Positions 12,009-20,381 of a DNA stretch of 41,825 bases are shown in pieces. The position numbers and the translations under genes are program-made. The notes under the pieces are model-generated. The model had not been told where the DNA came from, did no database searches, and saw only the letters and a list, made by a program, of their open reading frames with translations. Position 1 is the stretch's first letter; each line of letters starts with the position of its first letter. The DNA comes from Chlamydomonas sphaeroides (Eukaryota; Chlorophyta; Chlorophyceae; Chlamydomonadales; Chlamydomonadaceae), in assembly GCA_001662425.1 (NCBI GenBank), contig BDDC01000252.1, forward strand, positions 39,826-81,650. Reading direction: 5' to 3'.

Positions 12009-12589
12009 CGGCGACGACGCCGGCGGTAGATAGGCCGAGGCAGCTTCTCTATGTTTGTGTCAAAGCAAATGCGCTCAAGTCAGCACCAAGTTAACACGTT
12101 GAAGCACCGCAGTTATGAGCACGCCGGTACCGTGTGGCCCTCACCCCGCGACAACCCCATCAAGCCCCACTGCCTCCCCTGCTCATGTCCACTGCGCCCA
12201 ATAAGCAGTGCCAACAGCCGATGACATTCGCGTACAGCGCTCGCCGTCACGTCCTCCGTCGCGCGCCAGTGCGGCGGCCGCCACGCTGGCGCCGTCTGGG
12301 GCGAGGCTGGGACCCGGGTCTGGGGCCTGCTGGGCGGCGCGGCGGCCGTGGTCGCGCGGTGTGTAAATGGGGGTGGCAGTACAACAATGCGTGTATTCCC
12401 TGCTCTCACGTTTTCCACTTGACACGGACCCAACGCGGCACCTGTATGCTGCGTAGTGCGTACAGCTGCAGAGTACGGCCACACGCACCCGCCCCTCGGA
12501 GCTCACCTCACAAAGCCGCTTACAAGACAACGCGCTTCGTTGCACCACGCTCACGCAACCTCAGCTTCAAGTTTGCACGCCCTTTGAGC
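12009..12589. promoter_or_regulatory. Shared divergent upstream region of the SAC3-like and UCH genes
   Basis: The two start codons are 581 bp apart and face away from each other, so this interval must hold both promoters and 5' UTRs. No TATA box is obvious. The assignment comes from gene order, not from a recognised motif. Confidence 0.5.
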
Positions 12590-15285
12590 ATGGCCGCGAC
12601 CGATGCTGCCGAGAAGAAACAGTGGGTTCCATTGGAATCCAACCCAGACGTTCTCAATGCGTTCGTGAGCAAGCTTGGACTGGATACGGGCTCGCACAGC
12701 TTCTCGGATGTATTCGGCCTTGACGAGGTGCGCGGGATCTGTTCTCACAACATTCGTTCTGGCCAACCACAATAATCTGCATCGTGCACTTAACATCCTA
12801 GTGTTGTGGAGTGTTGGCGCGACCCTGGGTCCTTCCTGCACGCGCCATGCGCGTCGCATGCACTCGCGAGGCGCACCGAGGCCCAAGAAAGGCTGTAGCC
12901 TAAGCTCGACTTGCATTAAATGCCCCGGGTGTTGAATGCTCGTGCAAGGAAAGCCCGTGGCGTGGCGCCAATACCCAGCGGCCCTGCGTGCTGCGTCCCG
13001 CCCCTCTCCCGCATACAGGAGCTGCTGGCGATGGTGCCCCAGCCCGTCGTCGCCGTCATCATGTGCTATCCCGTGACGGATGCCTCCGACGCGCTTGCAA
13101 AGAAGGGTGCGCCCCTCACGGCCCTTGCCCTCGTCGCTGCGCTCGCATGGCGCCTGCCGCTGAGCAGCCGCTGAGCGATGGGAGCAGGCAGGGTCCCGGC
13201 CAGCACGGACAAGCGCTGCCTGCCGTGCTCCCTCATTCCCACCGCCTCATGTTATCCTTGCTGCGACCGCTACAGAGGACGAGGAGCAGGCCACGGCGGC
13301 CGCCGCCGTCGACCCCAAGCTATTCTACATGAAGCAGACCATCGGGTGCGCCATGCGCCGTCAGGCGTGCAGGGAAGCACAGTACCATCAAACCATCGGG
13401 AACACAGTACCGACGCAGCGCCACATGCCCTGCCGCGCCGGCCTGCCTGCCGGACTCCACACGGCCGGCCCAGCCCCTCTTCCTCCCGCCACGGCCCCGC
13501 AGCAACGCGTGCGGCACCATAGCCATCCTGCACGCCGTCGGCAACAACCTGGCCGAGCTCAACCCAGGTGCGGGCCCGGGGCCGAGGCGGGGGCCGGGAG
13601 GGGGGAGAGGGAGCCTGCGCAGCATGCGAGCTTGGTGCGAGCCGGCCGGGGCGAGCACGGGAGCCAGTACCCGGTTGGGTTTGCGTGGAGTCGCGGGCTG
13701 CTGTATAGTGTGGAGCTGCTGGGCCGGGTGATGGGCCGGGTGCAGGGCGGGGGTGCTGGACAGGGAGATAGGCCGGGAGATGGGCGGGCGTGCTGGGCCG
13801 GAAGCCGTGTGCACTGCAGGACCTGGGTCCCGTGGCAGGGGCCACGACGCGGCCTGGCCCGCTTGGCGTTACGGAGCGCCCACCGGCGCTGTGCCCGCAT
13901 CAGCCACCGCGAGCACGCCGCGGGCCCGCAGACGACACACGGCGGCGCGGGCCCCTCCCCTCGGAGGTTCGCAACTAGTTCGTTACTCCCATGGTCCCTC
14001 CCCTGGCGGGGCCCCGGCCCTGCTGTCGGCCCCGGCCCCATTGCCGCCCTCCCTACCACGCTGCGCCGCTGCCCGCGCAGCCCCGGGCAGCTTCCTGCAG
14101 CAGTTCTTCGAGTCCACGCGCGGCATGGCGCCGGCCGAGGTGGGCCGCTTCCTGGAGCACCCGCCGACGGGGGCGCCCAACATTGAGGAGGCGCACCAGG
14201 TAGTGCGTGGGCTGGACTGGGGCGGGGGCGGGGGGCGGGGTGGCGGGGGGGGGCAGAAGATGGCAGCTGGGAACGCCGTGGAGGGCGCGTGGGAAGAGCG
14301 GGGCAGCACCCGCGGCGGGGTGGTGGAAGCGTGGAGGTTGTGGGGCGGGGCGGCAGGGCCGCGTCGCAGGGAGGGCGAGGGCGGTGGCCGGCTGGGAGGA
14401 GGGTCAGGCGCCTCGAAAGGGGCGCGACCTCGAGCAGCCGTACCCGCGCCGTACACCCCACGCCGCGTGCTGCGTGCCCCTCAGCGCCGCCCGCACCATA
14501 CCTCATGTCCCGCTCTCCTCAGGCTGCCGCTGCCGAGGGCGTCACGGCGGCGCCCGACGCGGACGAGGACGTCAACCTGCACTACGTGGCGCTGGTGCAC
14601 GTGAACGGTGGGGCGGGAGAGGGGGGGGGAAAGGGTTGTTGGGGGCATTGGCGCATTTGTGCGCTACACAGCAAGGGCCCATGCCGGCAGCGCCCACTGC
14701 CTGGCGCTCCTTGGCCCCTCGCCGTGCCAGCCCCCGCTGGCACAACGAGCCCGACACACGCCGCGCTGCGTGTGTCGGGCATATGTTCATTATTATGAAC
14801 ACACCGCGCTGCGCAGCGCCGCTGCCAGCCTACCCCACCCGCCTCCGCCCCCTGCGTGCGTTCATTTTGGGTAACAGAGAGTAACACGCCCTTGTGTGTT
14901 CCATTTTTTGTGCGTGTTCGTGGCCCGCAGGAAAGCTGTGGGAGCTGGACGGCCGGAGAGCGGGGCCCGTGTGCCGGGGGCCCACCAGCGCCGACACGCT
15001 GCTGCAGGACTCGGCGCGCGTTGTGCAGGACTTTGTCAGCAGGTGCGGGCAGGGAGGGGCGTGTGTCCTTTGCTCATGATAGGAGGAACAGCGGCAGGAG
15101 GCAGGCCGGGGGCTTGGTCAGGCGAGCCCCAGGACGCCACGCCGTTGTACCGTGCGCTTGGCCACAACCAAACACCCTGTGTCTTTCCCTCCTGTCCCCT
15201 CTCGTCCCCTCCCTTCCCGGCCCCTCGCAGGAGCGACAGCCTGTCTTTCAACCTGCTGGCCCTCACAGCCACGCCCTCGGACTGA
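12590..15285 (+). CDS. Ubiquitin carboxyl-terminal hydrolase, UCH-L3 type (peptidase C12)
   Basis: Cysteine protease that removes small adducts from the ubiquitin C-terminus. Eight exons: 12590-12727, 13019-13106, 13276-13345, 13503-13567, 14081-14199, 14523-14607, 14931-15042, 15231-15285; 243 aa, close to the roughly 230 aa of UCH-L3. All phases close. The N-terminus WVPLESNPDVLNAFVSKLG and the block ELLAMVPQPVVAVIMCYP are typical. The catalytic set is complete: oxyanion Gln96 in MKQTIG, nucleophile Cys102 in NACGTIAILHA, His180 in LHYVALVH, Asp195 in LWELDGR. The crossover-loop region (about 160-176) is Ala/Asp-rich. No extra domain is present, so this is a plain UCH of the L1/L3 class rather than UCH37 or BAP1. 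Confidence 0.95.
14749..14801 (+). repeat. Two adjacent perfect inverted repeats in a UCH intron
   Basis: Arms of 13 bp at 14749-14761 and 14768-14780 (GCCCGACACACGC and its complement) with a 6-nt loop. A second hairpin follows with 7-bp arms at 14784-14790 (TGTTCAT) and 14795-14801 (ATGAACA). Both lie inside the intron 14608-14930. Confidence 0.8.
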
Positions 15286-15830
15286 GGGGCGACAGGAGGG
15301 GCTGTGAGGCGCTGGGAGGGGCTGTGGGACAAGTCAAGAGCTTGTGCAGCGGCAGGGGCGGGCTTGCGAGCGTGAGAGTGGGGAAGTGTGGCGGCGTAGC
15401 CTGATTGGGGGTGCGAAGGGGTCGGGGCGCATTGGCTTCCAAGTTGTGGAACCAGCGAGGAAGTCTCGTTGGCTTGTACTGTGTCGGTGCGTCCATCGCG
15501 TGGTGGACGGGGCACCTGCATTGCTGCATGGGCGTGGCGAGGGCGCGGATTGGCTGGTGCCCGCATGTTGCCCACGGTGTGGCGTTTGTTGTGGCGGCAG
15601 GCTTGCAGGCAGGTGTGGCGGTATGCCGCATACGCTGTGCGTTGAGGCGGAACGCATGTTTATGGGGGCGGAGACTTGCCACGGCTGTGGCAGCGCATGG
15701 GCTCCTCAGAGGGTACAACCTGAAAGCCAAGTAGGCGCGGGCTCCCAAGCCATGCCACAATAGGCTGTGTGCGTGAGCGGCTGGGGGCTGAGAGGAGGCT
15801 GCTGCAGTCTCCTGGGCCTGATGGACTGGC

Positions 15831-15835
15831 TGTAA
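15831..15835 (+). terminator. Candidate TGTAA polyadenylation signal of the UCH gene
   Basis: TGTAA followed by an AT-rich TTAAAG, 546 nt after the UCH stop codon and the first TGTAA in that interval. Confidence 0.55.
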
Positions 15836-16445
15836 TTAAAGGAGGGGCGTCACCACAGACCACACCCGCTTCATCGCGCAGCAGATTGATACGCAGCAGG
15901 TTCATCAGAGGAGCGTCGCTCTAGGCATCCTGGGACTGCGCAGGCGCCCGCCCGCCCCCCCGCCGCCGCCCGCGGCGCGCTCCCAAGCTGAGCGCCTGCT
16001 TCGAGTTCAACCGCTGTCACGTCACAGCGTGTCTCCGGCACAGCACGGTCCGGAGGGACGGCCGCCCACTGGGCGTCGCACTCTTGGGGGACACCTCCAT
16101 CCCCATGGCTCTGCCAGTGCACCTCAGGCGCGAGGAACCCGGTCAGCCACTCGAGCAGCTCCCGAATTGCTCTCCTGCCATCTTGAGCATTACCTTTTCC
16201 GCACGGTGGCGGAGGCAGGTGGTCGCAGACCCTGGACGCCCCGCCCCCTTAATTCATCCCAGGCGGCTCTGCCCCCGGGTACTTATTTTTATTTTTGTTT
16301 CCGTTGTTTCCGCGCATTCGGCAACAGATAAGTGAGAATGTGGACTGGCAGCGTGCTGCACTCTGCCGTTTCCGTGCTGTGTCAAGACACCGCGGCGGGT
16401 CTGGCAGCAAGGGCCCAACAACTTTGCCAGAAGCTCAGCTTCTTC

Positions 16446-16450
16446 TTACA
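16446..16450 (-). terminator. Candidate TGTAA polyadenylation signal of the FTR-B gene
   Basis: TGTAA on the minus strand, 747 nt downstream of the stop. A nearer TGTAA overlaps the stop codon itself and is unlikely to be used. Confidence 0.4.
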
Positions 16451-17196
16451 GGCTCAGCCGCCTCCAAAGGCATGCGGGGGTGGTCTGCACGATGGCGGCA
16501 CGAGCGCATGTCGATGCCGCTTCACCCTTATTATGCGCGTTATTGCCCTGCCTGCACCCTAAGGGGCTTGGTCCTCTTTATCCGCTATCCTTCCGTACGA
16601 CAACCCGTACTGCATTTGGCCATGCACCGCTACAGGTCTGCACCCGCATGGCCTTACTAGTACCTGGGCCGCCTGTCGCTATGCATAAATCTGGCTCCAC
16701 ATGTCCTCATCCAACACACTCCTCGCCTCGATGCGTCTTCTGAACTCAACGATCGCCAGCTTGGAGGTGAGAACTGCTGCAGGGTCGCACACATCTAGCG
16801 ATGCCGGCCACAAGCCACAACGAACATTCAACCCGCTCTCCCACCACTCTTGACACTCGCAACAACGCCGGTAAATCGCCACACGCAGACCACGATCGAC
16901 ACGGTGGATAAGGCTACACACGACCTGACAGCTTCTGGGGTAACGCTGGCGCGGGCGGAGGGCAGCAAGACCGCGCATCTTGCAGGCCAGCTGCGGCAGC
17001 TCCGCACAGCATGTGAAACGCTGCAGGAGGCGGCTGCTGTGCACCGGCCTGTCCGCTGAAACGCCGCCGCTGCAGCACAGCAGCGGCGGGTCTCCGGGGA
17101 CGCCACGGCGACGCGCGCCGTCGCCGCTGCTGCTCCACCCACAAGCTTCCGCGCTCCATTTGCGCATCTCCAGCGCCTTAGAGCTCCGTGTAACAT

Positions 17197-17912
17197 TTAC
17201 ATGCCGGAGATACCAGCCTTAATCTCGTCCATGGAGATGACCTGGTCCTTCCCCGCGAAATCGTTGTCCTCTGTAAGGAAAAGCATGCAGTGGCATTCCT
17301 GCGGAAGGAAGAAATGGTGTGCGGGCTCAAGCAAACGAAACGTAGAGCAACCCTCAGATAGCGACATGATATAGAAGCTCCTGCCGCGCACCTTGCGCTC
17401 GCGCATGGGAACGCAGGGGCAGTTCCAGTAGCCCTGAGCGGCCTCAGCCTCCTTGTCGTCGTAGTGTCGGCAAGGGCAGAGCGCCGCGCCGAGAGTGTCC
17501 TTGTGCTCTGCAAGGCCCTGGATCACGACTGCGGTCACTGACTTGTCCACGCAGAAGTAGGTCCCAGACCTGCGCGTGCGGTCGGCAAGAGGATGGTGGG
17601 CTCCAGCATCCTCAGCGTTTGGAACGTTTCCACCAGGCGACGCACTCACCGCTTGGCGTACTGCTCAGAGAACTTGCGCATGATTTCGAGGTTCTTGCTT
17701 TCAGCGGTGACCTCTGCAAGCGGAATGCCAGCACAGCGTGTTCGTTGGCAGCTGCCGGCTCTGACGCGCTGCCAGAGCAAAAGGCGCTCGAGCAAGACAT
17801 TCTGGCAGCTGAGCTTACCGGCACTGGCACGGACGACCATCCGCGCGCTACGCTGAGCGCGGCTCGGCATGCACGCCGAGCGAGTCGCGACGGGGCCGGT
17901 GCGCAGCATCAT
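17197..17912 (-). CDS. Ferredoxin-thioredoxin reductase, catalytic (beta) subunit, chloroplast
   Basis: Passes electrons from photosynthetic ferredoxin to thioredoxins through a 4Fe-4S cluster and an adjacent disulfide. Four exons on the minus strand: 17912-17819, 17713-17650, 17569-17392, 17298-17197; 145 aa. The first exon encodes an Arg/Ala/Ser-rich transit peptide ending near VVRASA. The mature part starts around EVTAESKNLEIMRKF. All seven family cysteines are present: Cys59 in YFCVDKSV, then CPC (84, 86), 16 residues, CPC (103, 105), 8 residues, CHC (114, 116). The start is a pair of ATGs at 17912 and 17909. The last intron (17391-17299) is 93 bp with no stop in frame, so its retention would keep the frame but split the cysteine motif. 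Confidence 0.96.
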
Positions 17913-18318
17913 GATTGCAAGGAGGTCTGATGAAAGTTCGGGCAGATGGGTCGGCGGTGAAACAACCTGCACTGCTTGACACAAGTGGTCATGCAATGCG
18001 TGGCCGAGGTCCCCCGCGTGCCGTACCACGCCTTCCCCCCCAAGCCCCGCTGCGTTTCATCTGTCCCTTCAGTCCTCGGCAGCCACGAGCGGTCCATCTA
18101 AGGCCACGGAAACGGCCAAATCTTTCTGACACGCGGCCCTCAACCGGGTCACCCACTAACCTGGTTAGGCACATACGCGCACGCGTCCTCGCTCGCGAGC
18201 TGGACGCCCTGTCCTTCCCTGTCCTGCATGGCATGCTGTGTGGCGGAGCCTTAAAGGGCCTGAAATCGCGCTGAAGCCACCGTGTGGCAAGGTTAAAGCG
18301 TAACCCTGGGCAGGCGTG
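17913..18318. other. Upstream region of FTR-B, no gene recognised
   Basis: Intergenic sequence between the FTR-B start and a dispersed repeat. It should contain the FTR-B promoter. No clear TATA box or coding exon is visible. Confidence 0.4.
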
Positions 18319-18350
18319 CTGCCTTCGCGTACTTTCGCTTTCTTTGGACG
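18319..18350 (+). repeat. 32-nt dispersed repeat, copy A
   Basis: Identical over 32 nt to 31350-31381, and over its central 24 nt to the inverted copy at 29351-29374. The core reads ACTTTCGCTTTCTTTGGAC. Sequence beyond the match differs between copies. Confidence 0.8.
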
Positions 18351-18368
18351 AGGGAAAGTTGTTACCCC

Positions 18369-18617
18369 ATGCGACAAGGCACTGCTGAGCTGCTGGAGCA
18401 GCGGGCACAGGGCCACAAGCTCCTGTCGTCATTTCGCAGCTGGCAAGCTGGTCGGATCAAGCAGACTGAGCTGGTCTGGCGCGTCGAGTTGTATGCAGTG
18501 CCCGCTGGAGAGCCGGCGCAATTCTCAGCAACAGCAGGCCACGCCTTGTGGGCACCGTTGGGCACCACCTGGCACCAGTACGTCGATCCGCTGCCTTGGC
18601 CTTGTTGCGCCGCTTGA
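18369..18617 (+). CDS. Hypothetical 82-residue ORF after repeat copy A
   Basis: An ATG-initiated frame of 82 residues starts 18 nt after the dispersed repeat. It shows no motif I recognise and could be a chance frame. It is listed because it sits between the repeat and the next ORF and could be an exon of the same locus. Confidence 0.15.
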   Translation: MRQGTAELLEQRAQGHKLLSSFRSWQAGRIKQTELVWRVELYAVPAGEPAQFSATAGHALWAPLGTTWHQYVDPLPWPCCAA

Positions 18618-18734
18618 GCTCACGTGCTGCAGCAAGGTAAGGCCCCAGGGCCCCCATTCCGCTTGTGCCCTGGGGCGCTTAGCCAGGAGCGCCGTACCGT
18701 TCTCCCCTCCATTTGCGGTATGGCAGCTTGGCAG

Positions 18735-18754
18735 GTGTTGAAGCTCTTAGTTTA
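18735..18754 (+). repeat. Short direct repeat, left copy
   Basis: GTGTTGAAGCTCTTAGTTTA here recurs at 19544-19564 with one inserted C. The two copies are 810 bp apart and bracket the ORF at 18776-19366. Confidence 0.65.
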
Positions 18755-18775
18755 GCGAGCAACAGCCAACTGAGG

Positions 18776-19366
18776 ATGGCTTGGACTGGTTGCTCGGCGA
18801 GGCCATGGCATGCTGCACCGCGGGCCGCGGGCCGAGTACCGCAGTTAGCTTCGGCCATATGCACCTGGGCCGACTTCCCGGAAGCCCTGCGCGGGTACGA
18901 TGCACTAGGAGAACGGTGGGCGCCGCTGCCGGCTGAGGAGGCCCGTGCGCTCAGGCAGCAATGGGGTGCGGCATCGGCTCAGGCGCGGCGCGAGGCCATG
19001 GGCGAGGAGGGGTACCCCAAGCACATGGCCGACGTGGGTTGGGCGGGGTGTGTGGCGTTGGCTAAGGCGCAGCGCAAGGCCATGGGCGAGCCGGCCTACC
19101 GCCAGCACATGGTCGACATGGGTGCGAAGGGCAAGGGCGCTCCTTGGCGGCCCTTTGTGGCCGCCTTCGGCGACTGGGCGAGGGTGGCGGTTGAGGCGGG
19201 GCTGTGCCTGCTGTGTTGCGCCCGCAAGTTGTCGCTTGGCGAGGCGAAGATTTGGTGGAAGAATGCGTGGTTCTGCCGTACTTGCTCTGCCAAATTCAAG
19301 TGCCTGGACGGCCGCGTCTACAGCGCACGGTGCAGGCGTTGGCGGACATGGCTGTGTCGAAGCTAA
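18776..19366 (+). CDS. Hypothetical protein with internal repeat and CxxC..CxxC motif
   Basis: Single-exon frame of 196 aa from the ATG at 18776. It is not a family I recognise. Around residues 75-125 two copies of a roughly 27-residue unit occur, with shared pattern QR(K/R)(E/K)AMGE..Y..HM.D.G, clear at DNA level too. A putative zinc-ribbon follows: CLLC, then about 17 residues, then CRTC, with WWKNAWF between. The C-terminus is Arg/Trp-rich. The stop codon at 19364 lies inside a perfect hairpin. The ORF is bracketed by short direct repeats, which suggests a mobile or recently copied segment. No introns are evident, unlike its neighbours. Expression is unproven. Confidence 0.4.
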   Translation: MAWTGCSARPWHAAPRAAGRVPQLASAICTWADFPEALRGYDALGERWAPLPAEEARALRQQWGAASAQARREAMGEEGYPKHMADVGWAGCVALAKAQRKAMGEPAYRQHMVDMGAKGKGAPWRPFVAAFGDWARVAVEAGLCLLCCARKLSLGEAKIWWKNAWFCRTCSAKFKCLDGRVYSARCRRWRTWLCRS

Positions 19367-19387
19367 AGAAGAAGCTTTAGCTTCGAC
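19356..19387 (+). other. Perfect 13-bp hairpin spanning the ORF stop codon
   Basis: Arms 19356-19368 (GTCGAAGCTAAAG) and 19375-19387 (CTTTAGCTTCGAC) are exactly complementary, with loop AAGAAG. The stop codon of the upstream ORF (19364-19366) is in the left arm. Confidence 0.85.
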
Positions 19388-19543
19388 CCGGCCACGACGG
19401 CCATAAACGGCCGCTGTTTGTTGGGGTTGGGGCGCGGCTTCCGTTGCCGCGCCCCTGGTTTTTCTGGCGCGCGCCTGTGCCGCTGGCTGCGCCCGTGCTC
19501 GGCGCTTGCTTTGTGTCTGCTGCTCCTCGAGTGTAAGGCCCAA

Positions 19544-19564
19544 GTGTTGCAAGCTCTTAGTTTA
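19544..19564 (+). repeat. Short direct repeat, right copy
   Basis: Second copy of the repeat at 18735-18754, differing by one inserted C. It lies 178 bp after the ORF stop codon. Confidence 0.65.
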
Positions 19565-20300
19565 CGTGGTGTTGGGGCCTGGCGAGGGTGCGGACGGGAG
19601 CTAGGAATGGAGGTAACCTCGTCTGAGGGCTAGCATTGCTTGATCACCTGGACAGACCTTTGCCGGCCCCCACGCAAGCCCGTGCTGGTCCACATGTCCC
19701 CTTAAGTCCCCTCCCTCGTAGCGTGCTAGTTCTAACTTGGTGTAGTCAAGAGACCCCGACACAATCGGAACTATCGGAAGGGCCGAGCCATGGGCGAGGC
19801 CCACCTGTACGGCACCCCATAAGAGACACAGACGACCTGAATCCTGCTACAGAGGCCGAGAGAGGGGAAACCCCAAGGGGAAGCCCATAGGGCCAGAGAA
19901 GGCCTGTAAGGCGTGTCGTCGCATCCCTCGCTTTATGATGCTTCACGCTTGGCACCCTCCACCTCGCCTGCACGGCGCGCCACCTACTGTCCCACGTGTT
20001 GCCATTTGCGGCCGCGCTCGCGAAGCTGGCCACCGCAGCGCTCGTCCTCTGCGAAGGCCCGAGGCGAGGGAAGCGCTGCACGATGGCCAACGTGGCCCCA
20101 TGCGGGTACGTGTCCAAACTGTGCCCGAGCGCTCTGCCATCAATACACTCCTGACGCGCTGCACCACAGTCGCAGCAGCACGAGCCGTTTCAATTGACCC
20201 TCACGAGTCGGGCAAGCCCACGTTGGGACCCGCATCCATATCGTCTATTCTTTCACCGGCTCGCAGTGCAGTTTTAGCAGCAGTAGCTTAAGCACACAAG

Positions 20301-20339
20301 CGGCTCGCGGAGTCGCGGGCCGCGAGCCGGGCGCGACTC
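20301..20339 (+). promoter_or_regulatory. Two mutually exclusive hairpins just before the SLU7 start
   Basis: Stem 1 pairs 20301-20310 (CGGCTCGCGG) with 20320-20329 (CCGCGAGCCG). Stem 2 pairs 20310-20317 (GAGTCGCG) with 20332-20339 (CGCGACTC). The left arm of stem 2 sits mainly in the loop of stem 1 and the two stems cross, so in a simple secondary structure they compete. They end 42 nt before the ATG and are probably in the leader mRNA. A regulatory role is only inferred. Confidence 0.4.
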
Positions 20340-20381
20340 TTTTCCTAGGCCGCTCGGCGCTCGAGGGCCCGCGCTGCCAGG

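Larger units (their letters stand above)
15286..17196. other. Convergent 3' region between UCH and FTR-B genes
   Basis: No conserved protein-coding signal was found in 1.9 kb. The neighbours converge. TGTAA motifs suit the UCH gene (15831-15835) and the FTR-B gene (16450-16446, minus). The 3' UTRs therefore need not overlap. Open frames here are short and lack a consistent GC3 bias. Confidence 0.45.
19388..20381. other. Region upstream of SLU7, including its probable 5' leader
   Basis: No conserved gene is recognised. The left part contains the right-hand direct repeat at 19544. The last 80 bp before the SLU7 start contain strong inverted repeats, listed separately. The promoter must be here but no TATA box is evident. 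Confidence 0.4.

Noticed and set aside
13559..14506. 315-residue minus-strand open frame across UCH introns
   Set aside because: It overlaps verified UCH exons on the other strand and consists of Pro/Arg-rich low complexity.
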